Below the pieces are notes generated by a model. The model was not told the origin of the DNA, searched no databases, and saw only the letters and a list, made by a program, of their open reading frames with translations. Below are positions 1-9,925 of a stretch of DNA of 64,000 nt, piece by piece. Position numbers and translations under genes: made by a program. The stretch's first letter is position 1, and the number at the start of each line of letters is the position of its first letter. The stretch covers positions 2,828,001-2,892,000 of the forward strand of contig NZ_CP150239.1 in NCBI RefSeq assembly GCF_037975215.1, written 5' to 3'. This stretch comes from Solibacillus sp. FSL R5-0449 (lineage in GTDB: Bacteria; Bacillota; Bacilli; Bacillales_A; Planococcaceae).

Positions 1-1233
1 TTTACGCTCTATATCTTTTTCACGTATTTTACGGAGTAACTTAACCATCTCTTGCTCGGAAGTGTCATAAGTATTCTGCTTTTCCGTAATTAAGTTTTTA
101 ATAGAACTTGAAATTGTGACAAGCTCGGAACGACGATAGTTTTCACGTAGTGATTGTACATATAACATATTTTCCTTATGTACGCTTAGATCATTATCAC
201 AGCAAGCACAACGACTTTGTTTTAATGAAAGATCTAATACATCTGATGGAACTATACTACCTTGATCAATTGTCAACTGCTCTAAGTAATTTGTGACATT
301 TGGGAATGTAGCGTTAAGTAATAGAAACGATGCTTCATTACGAAGCTTGCCAACTACTTGTCCTTTTAAGTCATCTAAATATTCTACTTTAGAAGCCAGA
401 TTTTCACGTAATCCTTTTAACTGATCTTGTATACGGCGGATATCTTCATTTTGTGATAACTGAAGCTCATAATGGGTAATTAATTTCTTACATTCATTTT
501 GTTCAATTAATAACTGTTGTTGAATCACTTTTTGTTGATCGATTTCAGACTTTTTCACTTCAATTTCTTTTTCTTTACTTTCGATATCTGTGTTTCCAGC
601 GTTATCTATAATTTGCTTTTTTTCAGAGCGGTGTAAAGTTTCAATTATATTATGAGCTTCTTCTAAGTTGTTAATTTGTAAGAGCTTCGAAATAGCTGTC
701 CGTACCTCTTTTTTTACTTCATCAGTCGTTTTCGCCAACGTGTCAATTTTTTCAGCGTCAAATAAGAAGAAGTCTTTAATTTCTTCATCTAAAATTTCAT
801 TCATTTTTGCACGAACTGTAACTTCATTATCAAAAGTTTGGGCACCGTAATTTCCATTTTCATCAAACATAACTAACTTTACGTAATCAAAACGTTCTTC
901 GATACGGTCACCACGTTTAATTCCTTTTAAAGCTCGCGTAATTTCGAATTTACGTCCTAAATGTTCAAACGTAACTGTTACAGAGGTTTCAACTGGTCGC
1001 TTTGAATCCTCTAATAAGCGGAAACTAGCTAAGTGTACAGGCTCTTTCGGGTTATCTTGCTGAATATGTGTACTTCCATATAATGCATACATTAACGCTC
1101 TAAAAAGACCGGTCTTCCCTTTACCATTCTCTCCGAAAACAATCGTAATATTTTTTTCACCTAATGCAAATTCAATTGTTTGCTTGCCCATGTATTGACG
1201 AAAGTTTTGGAGTTCCATTTTTAAAAGTATCAT
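1..1233 (-). CDS. Rad50/SbcC/DndD-like AAA ATPase (partial, C-terminus outside window)
   Basis: About 411 N-terminal codons are visible and the frame is open to base 1. The start reads MILLKMELQNFRQYMGK, typical of SMC-like repair and defence ATPases (RecF, SbcC, DndD). A Walker A motif GENGKGKTGLF lies near residue 35, followed by long charged coiled-coil helices. A cysteine cluster RCACCDND near residue 341 resembles a Rad50 zinc hook. The ORF lies 4 bp after a 54-residue gene and ends the operon that also contains a helicase-PLD protein. In the families known, such ATPases handle DNA ends or sense foreign DNA; the defence role here is inferred from context. The exact family (DndD or another SbcC-like group) cannot be settled without the C-terminus. 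Confidence 0.85.
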   Translation of the reverse strand, partial: MILLKMELQNFRQYMGKQTIEFALGEKNITIVFGENGKGKTGLFRALMYALYGSTHIQQDNPKEPVHLASFRLLEDSKRPVETSVTVTFEHLGRKFEITRALKGIKRGDRIEERFDYVKLVMFDENGNYGAQTFDNEVTVRAKMNEILDEEIKDFFLFDAEKIDTLAKTTDEVKKEVRTAISKLLQINNLEEAHNIIETLHRSEKKQIIDNAGNTDIESKEKEIEVKKSEIDQQKVIQQQLLIEQNECKKLITHYELQLSQNEDIRRIQDQLKGLRENLASKVEYLDDLKGQVVGKLRNEASFLLLNATFPNVTNYLEQLTIDQGSIVPSDVLDLSLKQSRCACCDNDLSVHKENMLYVQSLRENYRRSELVTISSSIKNLITEKQNTYDTSEQEMVKLLRKIREKDIERK

Positions 1234-1237
1234 CGTT

Positions 1238-1402
1238 TCATTTCATCTCCTTTGCTACATGCTCTCGTATGTTAGTACGCAGCGCATTACGAACCTCATC
1301 CTTTTGTGTCACTTGCTCCACATCTTGTAATAATTTCATAAGAAATGAACGATTCGGTTCCTCTAAATCATTAATACGTTTCAATAACTCCGAATTAATC
1401 AT
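1238..1402 (-). CDS. 54-residue hypothetical protein between helicase and Rad50-like gene
   Basis: A short open frame beginning MINSELLKRINDLEEPN and ending HVAKEMK. It overlaps the end of the upstream helicase gene by 8 bp and stops 4 bp before the next start, the packing expected of a real operon member. The protein is charged and predicted helical (LLKRINDLEEPNRSFLMKLL), with no signal peptide and no cysteine. I do not recognise the family. It could be a small partner of the neighbouring ATPase or helicase. Its 3' end also supplies the AAGGAG that may serve as ribosome-binding site for the following gene. Confidence 0.6.
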   Translation of the reverse strand: MINSELLKRINDLEEPNRSFLMKLLQDVEQVTQKDEVRNALRTNIREHVAKEMK

Positions 1403-3434
1403 AATTTTCGTATTCCTCCTTCATTGCGTAATACACATCCCACGGTTTCATATCCATCAAATGGTTTAGGTTATATGGTGAAATGTACGGTAATATCGTA
1501 TTTTTTGCATGTGATGGCGTGATGGAGCTATTCGCAAATTCCGCAAAGCGAGGTAACTCTTTACGTGCCACAGATGTGAATGATGAATCATCAGTATCTT
1601 TTGGCAATACAATAAAATCGTAAATTTCTGCAAGCACTTTACCATCGTATGTTCGTAAAATTCTTCCTCGACGTTGAACGAATTCTCGAGGATTTGAGGT
1701 GCTAGATAAAAAATAAGCTGTCTTCGTACTCGGTACATCTACACCTTCATCTAAACATTTGATTGCTACTAAAATTTGAATATCACCTGCAGCAAAACAA
1801 TTTAAAATTTCTTTACGTTGCTTATTTGGTACTGTTGAATCAAACTTGTGAACCTTTAACCCAAGACTAGCTAACATACGTGTTATTTCATTTACTTGTC
1901 CATCTGCACAATATACAATCGAATGTGAGATGGTTTCAATACCCTTTTTTTCTAACAATTCTATTAAACGTGGAATTTTTTGTTCTGCTTTACTTAAAAT
2001 TTTGGCACGGCGTCGATTCAATACGCTTAAATGCTCCTCGTCCTTATTCTTACTATTAAAATATTGAATAATTTGGCGAGTAAGTTTCATGTACTTTTGC
2101 ATTTCTGTATCAGTCAAATCAATCACTTGAGGATGATATTTATAAGGCGTTAACTTATTTGCCAAAATTGCTTGGTCTAACGTGTATTCATAAACGACAC
2201 CATTGAAATAATCTTTCAAAAAGTGAGTACCTGTTTCATCCCACCAGCGATCTGGGGTTGCAGAAAGGCCTAATCTCGCTTCAATGCTAGTATATGGTAA
2301 GTTTCTAAATCCAGAAGCCCCCATGTAGTGGCACTCATCCGCAATTAAAAAGCTATTTGATTGAAGCTTAGCTACTTGTTCATAAAACAACGGATTCATC
2401 GCTGTATCATACGTCGTAATTACAACCTCAAAATCACTTATTCCAATATTAAAATTGCGTACAACATACGCTAGTTCATCTTTCCATTTAGCTGTGGATT
2501 CATAACATAACAATGGAAACTCAATATTAAATTTCGAACTTTCTTCCTTCCATTGATCTACCAAATGCTTAAATGGTGCAAATATAACACAAAAGACTCG
2601 TCCATTTTTTTCACGATAAGATTGCATCGCTAGCAAGCTTGTAATCGTTTTGCCAGTACCAGTAGCCATTTCTAAAATGCCATTCCAGTTGTTTTCGGTA
2701 AATTTTTTGATAGCTTTTTTTTGATAATCGTGTGGTTGTGGTCCTTTTAGCTTTACATCACGAATGGGTGGTAGCGTTGACTTGCGATAAGTTAAAATAT
2801 AATCTTTTAACCTTTCGTTCATTTCTTTTATGATAAGTCCGTTAGTTTGATCATTCCATAATTTTTCAAAATCCTCAACAGCTGCATCTATACGATGTGT
2901 ATCATGCGGTGGTAGAAAAACATCTATTTTTTCAAAGTTTTCTGAAATACCACCAACTGTTTCGTTAGCAGAGCCGGAAAATAAAACCACGTTATCTTCT
3001 ATGTCTTTAAAAAGTCCAAATTTTTCGTGATACAATGCATTATTTTCAGTAAATGCTATTTTAATTTCCAGCTTCTCCTCGTAAATAAGCCAAGCTAAAA
3101 TATTAAGCGTATCGTCTTCAATATTTTTAGCTGTTATTTCTAACTCCTTTAAAAGCTTTCTTTCAATAATATCTTTCTTCGCTTGATAACCGTTTGCAAT
3201 CGCATCTATATCTTGCTTTGTTAAATGAGGGTTAGCAATAATACGCACCCTACCTCCGTTATACAAGAAAAACTCGAGACCTTGAGCAATGAGCTTTAAG
3301 CTTTCGCTCGTAAAATAACCCGCTGCACGATCGTATTTTACACTTTCCCTTAAGCATTTTTCATAAAAATCTTTATATAGCTTTTCATTATCTGAACGGT
3401 ATTTATATTTCAATGATAGATCCAACAAGCTCAA
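1395..3434 (-). CDS. PLD-nuclease / DEAD-box helicase fusion protein
   Basis: A 679-residue protein. The N-terminal third carries a phospholipase D-type nuclease motif (HEKFGLFKD followed by GSANET, about residues 135-160). A superfamily 2 helicase follows: Walker A MATGTGKT near residue 255, DECH box (IADECHYMG) near 365, motif III LGLSATP near 390 and motif VI QRRGRILR near 595. The start is a TTG directly after GGAGGTGTAGCTT. It follows the sigma-like gene by 3 bp and overlaps the next small gene, so it is translated as part of one operon. PLD-helicase fusions of this kind are common in anti-phage loci, where the helicase translocates on DNA and the PLD domain is the likely nuclease; that role is inferred here. 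Confidence 0.88.
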   Translation of the reverse strand: MSLLDLSLKYKYRSDNEKLYKDFYEKCLRESVKYDRAAGYFTSESLKLIAQGLEFFLYNGGRVRIIANPHLTKQDIDAIANGYQAKKDIIERKLLKELEITAKNIEDDTLNILAWLIYEEKLEIKIAFTENNALYHEKFGLFKDIEDNVVLFSGSANETVGGISENFEKIDVFLPPHDTHRIDAAVEDFEKLWNDQTNGLIIKEMNERLKDYILTYRKSTLPPIRDVKLKGPQPHDYQKKAIKKFTENNWNGILEMATGTGKTITSLLAMQSYREKNGRVFCVIFAPFKHLVDQWKEESSKFNIEFPLLCYESTAKWKDELAYVVRNFNIGISDFEVVITTYDTAMNPLFYEQVAKLQSNSFLIADECHYMGASGFRNLPYTSIEARLGLSATPDRWWDETGTHFLKDYFNGVVYEYTLDQAILANKLTPYKYHPQVIDLTDTEMQKYMKLTRQIIQYFNSKNKDEEHLSVLNRRRAKILSKAEQKIPRLIELLEKKGIETISHSIVYCADGQVNEITRMLASLGLKVHKFDSTVPNKQRKEILNCFAAGDIQILVAIKCLDEGVDVPSTKTAYFLSSTSNPREFVQRRGRILRTYDGKVLAEIYDFIVLPKDTDDSSFTSVARKELPRFAEFANSSITPSHAKNTILPYISPYNLNHLMDMKPWDVYYAMKEEYENYD

Positions 3435-3437
3435 AAG

Positions 3438-6400
3438 CTACACCTCCAGTAGTTTTATAAAGCCATATTCATTAAATTCAAACAGTGGACTCGTTTTAAT
3501 CGCATACGGCATACTTGGAGCATGCGTAAGCTTTTTTAACTTTAAAAACCTTGAAACATCTGCTTCATGATAATTCCCATCATATTCTTCTCGGATTAGT
3601 TTATAAGCTAATTCATCAATTGACGTAATTGATAAGTTTGGATTGATAATTAAAAGCTTGTTATAGCGATAATCCCTTGTAGTATCAATAACTATATAAC
3701 CAATTTTTTTCGCTAAAGCTGCTAATAAATTCGGTTGCCACTGATATTCTGAGATTTCCGTTAAGCTACTAAAACCGATTAGATCGTAAACTGAAATATA
3801 ATCCTGTTCAGTTAACACCTTTTTAAAATACTCTTTTACTTCCTGTAAAATATCTTCAGTAATATTTAACATATTACTATTAATGTATTTCACCGAAGTA
3901 TATGGGTAAAAATATTTTTTTTCCTGTAAATCACTAATTACGGATGTATAACTACTTTCTGAATAACCTTTTTCTTTTAAAAAGCTCACTAAGTCACGAC
4001 GTGTTAGTATCTCAGGAAACTCTTTGAAAATCGCTTCCTCAATTACAGTAATTTCAGATTCTAATGTATATATAAATTGATGGAATCCGCGGAATTCTGG
4101 CATTAAGACCTTTAAAATTGAAGCAAAATCATACAGTTTAATAATATTTTTTTCCGCTAATATCGCACTCATATCACTATCAAATTCCATTTCATACATT
4201 AAATCTTGTGTATATATATATTCCTCAGTGATAAAGTTTCGAGTAAATGTACGCATTTGATCAAGCTCTGTATGAGTAAAGTTGTATGAACTAAATAACC
4301 TTACACCATAATTATTATTTTCTAATTCAACTAATATAAATTCTGGGTCACGGCCAACTAACTGTTCAAGCTTATATGAAGGCCAATGTAATAGTTTTAA
4401 AATATCACTTTTAAGCAACACATTATTATTTTTCCTTAAAAGATTGGTTAACACTTCAGATGCATTTTCCACCTTTACATCTAACTTTGTAATACTTAGC
4501 GTGTTCCCTCGTCCTATCTGATATTGACCACTAAAATGATGTTGAATGATACTATACAAAAATAACGGTGAAGTGATAGCATAACTATTCCATGTTTCAC
4601 AGTGCTTTTTATATAGTGTACTTGCTGTCGTAGTATTCATTGTACTTAATAAATCATTTAATTTTGATTCTATGTCTACAATAATATGTTGTTGTAATAA
4701 GTCTAAATCTTTATAGACAAAAGTATTCGGATCAACTAATACAATATTTTCTGTATCTCTTATACGTGCAATCGCTGCACGTTTACCATTTTCAAAAATA
4801 ATGCCGAACGTTTTTTCCATCAAAATATTTAGCCTTGTAAAATTTTCATCTGTCAGCTCATATGGTTGCTCGTTTAATTTGTATTTAAAAAGATATTTAA
4901 TAAGATGAGGCAGTTTTACATTTTTATAAATATAAATATCATTTTGTCGTCTATATGAGATATTTTTTAGAGTAAAGTCTAGTTTTCCTAACGTTACTTC
5001 AAATAGCTTATTTTCATTTATTTTTTTTAAAAGTTTATCAGCAAAAACAATTACTTTATCGTCACCTTCATACGTATTTACTATTTGTATAATGTAATTA
5101 TTTAACTCAACATCAACCATAATATTGTTGCGAACTTCAAACGATTTAGAATTATTAATATAATAACGAATGATTATTTCAGAATTTTCATTCTCAGTTA
5201 AATTAGAAATAATTCTATCAAGCAATACTAATTCCTCTTGAAGTAAATATACTCGTATATATTCGTCAATCTTTAAAAGTTGTAATCGATTAAAAATTTT
5301 GTTTACTGCTCTTTTCTCAATTTGACGCACTCGTTCTCGTGTTACATTAAATTCTGTACCAACTTGCTCTAATGTATTGTTTAGACTACGTAATTTTAGT
5401 ATTGAAATTTCTCTATCTATTAAACTTTCTGCAATCGCTGCAATAGCTTGCTTAACGGGTTTATGTACTTCCATTCGAGCAAATAATTCACTCAATAAAA
5501 AATCCCATTCTTCATCTTGGACTATTTCATATAAATGACTTTCTCCATCCATTTCTTCCTGATGATTTAATTTAATTCCTAAAATTTCAACTAATACATT
5601 CCATTTAAAATACATTAGTTCTTCGTAAACAGGGAGTGCCAAAATTTGCTCACGTAATTTCGCAGCTTTTATTTTAGCAATCTTATATTGCGCATTTTCT
5701 TTAAGCTCAGGTAGCTTTAAATGAAAATCTTCTATTTTTTCATTAATGTAATAATAGTTTTGTTTAGCATAAATATCATTTATAAATGATAAATAAGAAA
5801 TATTATTTGCTTCTAAAATCATCTTTAAATCATTTTCACAGAAATATTCAATTCTACTTTCAAGTGTATTTAAATGAACTGTATTATTTAAAGTTTTCGT
5901 AATTCCTACTTTTACTGCACGTTGTTGAAGATCGTAATAGCGTGAAGTTACATATGAAGCTTTCATTCTCCCTACACCTAATTGCATACTATACGTTTGA
6001 ATAATGTCAAGATTTATATCAGAAATTTTTGTAATATTATTTTGTGCACAATACTTAACAAACAACTTAAATTTACCACCGAAAAATAGTTCCTGAATCG
6101 GAACATCATTTAAAGATCCATAATCATATTGTTCTTCAGGTATTTGTTTTTCAACAATATTAAATTGATCAATAGGTTTTTGATCTTCTACACTTTTTTG
6201 AGCCAATGCATCTGTTACTCCACTTGTTATTTTATTCAACTTCCCTTGCATATGAACAATTTCGAATTGAGAATCCTTTAAATATTGTGTAATTAACTCT
6301 GAATTTTTCTTTACTAAATGTGCAATACCTTCAATTGTTATATAATTAAAAAACAAATCTGATTGAACATTATAGCGCCGTATTAGATGGTTGATGCCAA

Positions 6401-6689
6401 TCACATCAGTATTTAGTTGAATAAAATTTTGATTGTCATTATATACTCTTACATAATGCATAGGCTCAAATACTTTTGCTGGAAAAAAGTTGTTCTGAAT
6501 CGACTTTTCAAATGAAAATCCTCGTAGAATTAGTTCATCACGAATATCAAAAAAAAGATTTAGATCTTCCTTATATACTTTACGTAATTCATTTAACCAA
6601 TCTTCTGTATGTAAAACTTTAGTCAATGTGCTCCCTTTAATATCTTCTAATTTAAAATATTCTGGCACGATTAAATGTTCATAATTCAT
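3438..6689 (-). CDS. Large protein with sigma-70 region-4 type HTH, defence-operon member
   Basis: About 1,083 residues. I chose the ATG at 6689 because GGGAG stands 8 bases upstream; a GTG six codons earlier lacks one. Around residues 430-470 it contains a sigma-70 region-4 HTH (LEQVGTEFNVTRERVRQIEK), the helix pair that binds a -35 element in sigma factors. Region 2 is not seen, so it is unlikely to be a true sigma factor. A segment near residue 245 (GVGRMKASYV) resembles a helix-hairpin element. The rest is AT-rich, charged and unfamiliar. It is the first gene of the operon with the PLD-helicase and the Rad50-like ATPase. A DNA-recognition or scaffold role is inferred from the HTH. Confidence 0.75.
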   Translation of the reverse strand: MNYEHLIVPEYFKLEDIKGSTLTKVLHTEDWLNELRKVYKEDLNLFFDIRDELILRGFSFEKSIQNNFFPAKVFEPMHYVRVYNDNQNFIQLNTDVIGINHLIRRYNVQSDLFFNYITIEGIAHLVKKNSELITQYLKDSQFEIVHMQGKLNKITSGVTDALAQKSVEDQKPIDQFNIVEKQIPEEQYDYGSLNDVPIQELFFGGKFKLFVKYCAQNNITKISDINLDIIQTYSMQLGVGRMKASYVTSRYYDLQQRAVKVGITKTLNNTVHLNTLESRIEYFCENDLKMILEANNISYLSFINDIYAKQNYYYINEKIEDFHLKLPELKENAQYKIAKIKAAKLREQILALPVYEELMYFKWNVLVEILGIKLNHQEEMDGESHLYEIVQDEEWDFLLSELFARMEVHKPVKQAIAAIAESLIDREISILKLRSLNNTLEQVGTEFNVTRERVRQIEKRAVNKIFNRLQLLKIDEYIRVYLLQEELVLLDRIISNLTENENSEIIIRYYINNSKSFEVRNNIMVDVELNNYIIQIVNTYEGDDKVIVFADKLLKKINENKLFEVTLGKLDFTLKNISYRRQNDIYIYKNVKLPHLIKYLFKYKLNEQPYELTDENFTRLNILMEKTFGIIFENGKRAAIARIRDTENIVLVDPNTFVYKDLDLLQQHIIVDIESKLNDLLSTMNTTTASTLYKKHCETWNSYAITSPLFLYSIIQHHFSGQYQIGRGNTLSITKLDVKVENASEVLTNLLRKNNNVLLKSDILKLLHWPSYKLEQLVGRDPEFILVELENNNYGVRLFSSYNFTHTELDQMRTFTRNFITEEYIYTQDLMYEMEFDSDMSAILAEKNIIKLYDFASILKVLMPEFRGFHQFIYTLESEITVIEEAIFKEFPEILTRRDLVSFLKEKGYSESSYTSVISDLQEKKYFYPYTSVKYINSNMLNITEDILQEVKEYFKKVLTEQDYISVYDLIGFSSLTEISEYQWQPNLLAALAKKIGYIVIDTTRDYRYNKLLIINPNLSITSIDELAYKLIREEYDGNYHEADVSRFLKLKKLTHAPSMPYAIKTSPLFEFNEYGFIKLLEV

Positions 6690-6714
6690 TTCTTTACTCC
6701 CATCCACTCATTAT

Positions 6715-7152
6715 AGGGAAATATGCCCCTCCCAGTAAAAATAAAGTTTTTAGAATGTCCTTTAAAATTTAATCTCATACATCTTTGTAATAACCGATGG
6801 AAGAAGACAGATACTAATTTATAATATCATATTTATTTTTACACTAGTCTTTATTTATCAATAAAAAGTTAAATAACATATAATTTTACACAAATAATCA
6901 TTTAGAATAACACTACTTTTGAAGCATTTCTTATTAAATTATTATAGTAATTAGATTTCCACTATAGGAGGATATCTTTCCATAAAAATCTTTCTCAAAA
7001 TATCGAGAAAGCCCTAATTTATACTAGGGAATGGACTAAAAAAAGGAAGCGATCCTGCTCTTGCAGTTATTTCAGCTGCTGCATTTATAATTAAAAATGG
7101 ACGGAAATAAAGTTGAAGTGCATGACGTAGCATGCACCTCTTTAGTTCAATA
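6715..7152. other. AT-rich gap without a convincing gene
   Basis: About 440 bases between two minus-strand genes. It must contain the promoter of the sigma-like/helicase operon, but no confident -35/-10 pair was found. A 62-codon minus-strand frame (7014-7202) overlaps the end of the PLD-ATPase gene by 50 bases; it has no clear ribosome-binding site and I do not call it. Confidence 0.5.
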
Positions 7153-9201
7153 TTAGGAATAACTAAACCACTTCCGCCAAAACGAATTATTACTACTTTC
7201 ATTAATAAACGCCATAAAAATTTCCTTATTTAAGATTAATACAGTGTTATCCTCCAATATACTCTCTGGCGGCAAGTAGTTGATAATTTCCTCACGCTCT
7301 CGCTTCGTACGTTTTCCCAGCACTTCGCTACGGACATACACTGTATTATCATTTCGGACATCAAAAGCCTCTTTGTTGCTTATAAATAGTTCACGCCAAA
7401 TCTTCTTTCCACGTTCATTATAATCATCAAACTTTTGAGTAGAGAACCATTTCGGTAATTCCAACTCGCATTCTTCATGATATTCCTTAAATATTTCACG
7501 TGCGATAAATAAGTAGTCTTCAGACGTATAAAACACGTCATGATGCTTAATCCGGTCCGCTAATCGGTCTGTAAAATCCTGATATAGCGTAGAATTTACT
7601 TCACTCATAATATCACCTAAAAACTTGCTTGATTCGGCTTGTTTCTGTTTATCAAATGTATTATCAATTTGAAGATAGTATATACGCGAAATTACTTGGG
7701 CAGTCGCATCAAAGTTTGTCGTATTCGTCGTACAAATGAATACAGGATGTTTGCTGTCTAAGTTGTTCGTCATATCTTTAATTAAACGTTCGCCTTTATC
7801 CGCTGCTGTACTTGTAAAAAATTTTGAATCTACTTCGTCTACAAGAATCGGATTTACGTTGGAAGTATAAAACAAATCAACAATCATATTTTTCTTATTA
7901 ATTTGTTCATAGGATAAATAGGATTGGGTGTTCCCAAGTAATAAATTAATAAACTCTAATGCAGAAGTTTTTCCTGAGCTTGTTCTACCCGCTAATACTA
8001 AAAATAATGGGATATTGCGACGTACACTTTCTCTCCCTTCTTCTAATACATAATGATCGCGTATTTTCCAAATGTGTGCGGACATAAAAGCATACAAAAT
8101 CGCCTCAAAAATACGGGTTTGCGTATCAGTCGAACTTTGCACCGTGTAAGTTTTATAAGCCTCTATAAACGCATGAATGAGTTTTAACTGTTCACTTAGT
8201 GCCTCTTTAGTCGTACGCTTTGAAAATAAAAACATATTTTCCCCTTCAGCCTTTTTGTATAGAAGGTGATTGCTGTCTTTATATTCAATAAAACCGCGTG
8301 TATCCACTTCTTCCGTACGTTTATTTAATCTAGAAAGTTTGCTTTTAATTGTTATACTTTTCTTATCTAATTGAGCTGGCGGTAAAATAATATGATTCCC
8401 TGTTTTGCGGTCTTTTTTCGTAATAACCTCAATGAGTTGCTTTACACTTTCTATTTGTTCTGTATTTAAATTGGCATGCAGTGATGCTTCCGCCAATTCT
8501 TCAATTTGTACTTCTGTAAATTCCGTATATACTTTGCCGCTCGTTACCTCTTCTAATAGCGCTTCAAACAATTGATCTGAATCTGCTACATTTATCGGCT
8601 CACCAATAAAGTTATGCTTGTATTTCTCAGGTACAAAGTCAACCGTTTCCTCATAAATTTCATTGAAACGTCGATCATATAGCTCAAACAGTGGCGAGTT
8701 ATCGAATACTAATAACTCTTCATATTGCTTTCGTTGGCTAAATGCTTGTTCTGTAAAATTCGCTGAACCTAGCATGACACGTTTATCTTCCTTGCCATCT
8801 AACAAATAAATTTTGGAGTGAATCGGATCATTTTTCTTTGAATAGCGCACTTGATATCGTTCAGCCCGGATACGCTCCTGCACTTCTTCCGGTAAGCTTT
8901 GAAACAAATTAATCCGTTCATCAATCGCGAGTAAAGCTTGAAGCCCTGTAATGAATGACCCAGCTACATGACCATCCTCAATCCCAAGTATTAGTTGAAT
9001 TTCTTCAAAATCCTTCGTCATCTTAAAGAAAAATTTTGGAGATGCCACAAATGAAACAGCACGAATTCTCGTAAATTTTGATACATCAAATAATTCATCT
9101 AACGCCATGTCTTTCGCTTCATTATCCTTTACAACATACAAGAAACGATTCGTTTTTACTTCTTCTATTGCAAATAAACTAAACTGTTCATTTGATTTCA
9201 T
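7153..9201 (-). CDS. PLD-like nuclease fused to P-loop ATPase
   Basis: A 682-residue protein started at an ATG behind AGAGGTG. The N-terminal half has one phospholipase D-type motif HSKIYLLD followed by GSANFTEQ (about residues 127-147), matching HxK(x)4D plus GSxN. The C-terminal half carries a P-loop GRTSSGKTS (near residue 403), a Walker B-like NPILVDEVD (near 447) and a sensor-like segment CTTNTTN (near 495), so it is an AAA or phage-helicase-like NTPase. A single HKD motif implies that it works as a dimer. It lies 13 bp behind an XRE regulator and is probably regulated by it. A defence role is inferred from domains and neighbourhood. Confidence 0.82.
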   Translation of the reverse strand: MKSNEQFSLFAIEEVKTNRFLYVVKDNEAKDMALDELFDVSKFTRIRAVSFVASPKFFFKMTKDFEEIQLILGIEDGHVAGSFITGLQALLAIDERINLFQSLPEEVQERIRAERYQVRYSKKNDPIHSKIYLLDGKEDKRVMLGSANFTEQAFSQRKQYEELLVFDNSPLFELYDRRFNEIYEETVDFVPEKYKHNFIGEPINVADSDQLFEALLEEVTSGKVYTEFTEVQIEELAEASLHANLNTEQIESVKQLIEVITKKDRKTGNHIILPPAQLDKKSITIKSKLSRLNKRTEEVDTRGFIEYKDSNHLLYKKAEGENMFLFSKRTTKEALSEQLKLIHAFIEAYKTYTVQSSTDTQTRIFEAILYAFMSAHIWKIRDHYVLEEGRESVRRNIPLFLVLAGRTSSGKTSALEFINLLLGNTQSYLSYEQINKKNMIVDLFYTSNVNPILVDEVDSKFFTSTAADKGERLIKDMTNNLDSKHPVFICTTNTTNFDATAQVISRIYYLQIDNTFDKQKQAESSKFLGDIMSEVNSTLYQDFTDRLADRIKHHDVFYTSEDYLFIAREIFKEYHEECELELPKWFSTQKFDDYNERGKKIWRELFISNKEAFDVRNDNTVYVRSEVLGKRTKREREEIINYLPPESILEDNTVLILNKEIFMAFINESSNNSFWRKWFSYS

Positions 9202-9214
9202 TTAAGCACCTCTT

Positions 9215-9751
9215 CTAAATTTTCGCGAATACTAACTCTGTATATTTAAATGGGTTAACTAATGTATCATTACAGCTCCCGTAAATATAAAAACCTACTT
9301 TATTCAAGGATTTAATTTCCTCATCAAACTTATCGATTAAAAACTGACGATCATCTTGTTCTACAAAATCGAATACTTCCATCATTTCCATAATCGTTTG
9401 CATAAACTCTTCAATTATCCAGACTTCACGTTCAGACAATTGACCAGCTGGGTCAGGATTATACTCGAGATGATTACAATGAATTAAAAGATGAGCCAAG
9501 TCTCTCCCTGTATTCACATTAGGTTTATTAATACTACGATGCTCACTTAAAATTTCATCTGGATTGGCTTCCGTGAAACTTATATTAAGTACTTGGCATA
9601 TGTGTTTTAAGTACGGGCTATGTCTCACCTCGTTGTTTTCAATTCTCCTAACTGTTCGTACATCAACATGTGCTCGCTCGGCTAATTGTTCTTGGGATAA
9701 ATTTGCTTCAAGTCTTCTTTGTTTTAACATATCACTTATGAATTTCTCCAT
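9215..9751 (-). CDS. XRE-family HTH transcriptional regulator
   Basis: 178 residues. The N-terminus is a Cro/CI-type HTH (residues about 8-60: LKQRRLEANLSQEQLAERA, then VDVRTVRRIENNEVRHSP). The acidic C-terminal region of about 110 residues has no recognised domain and is rich in Asp, Glu and Phe. It stands directly upstream of the PLD-ATPase gene (13-bp gap) in the same orientation, so it probably controls that gene and itself. Phage-type regulators guarding toxic defence genes are common; the specific operator was not identified. Confidence 0.88.
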   Translation of the reverse strand: MEKFISDMLKQRRLEANLSQEQLAERAHVDVRTVRRIENNEVRHSPYLKHICQVLNISFTEANPDEILSEHRSINKPNVNTGRDLAHLLIHCNHLEYNPDPAGQLSEREVWIIEEFMQTIMEMMEVFDFVEQDDRQFLIDKFDEEIKSLNKVGFYIYGSCNDTLVNPFKYTELVFAKI

Positions 9752-9925
9752 ATCGGAACACCCCCTACTTCAACTATATTTATTTCATTATTTCTTGAAC
9801 AGGACACATGGCGGACAAGTTGATATTTTATTATCAAGTCAATTATTAAAATTTTAGGATATAAAGTTAAAGAAGGTAAAGAAACCCTTATGGCTTCACT
9901 ACCTTCTAAAGATGCTTGATAAATA

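Noticed and set aside
7014-7202. 62-codon minus-strand ORF after the PLD-ATPase
   Set aside because: It overlaps the end of the larger gene, lacks a clear ribosome-binding site and has no recognisable pattern.
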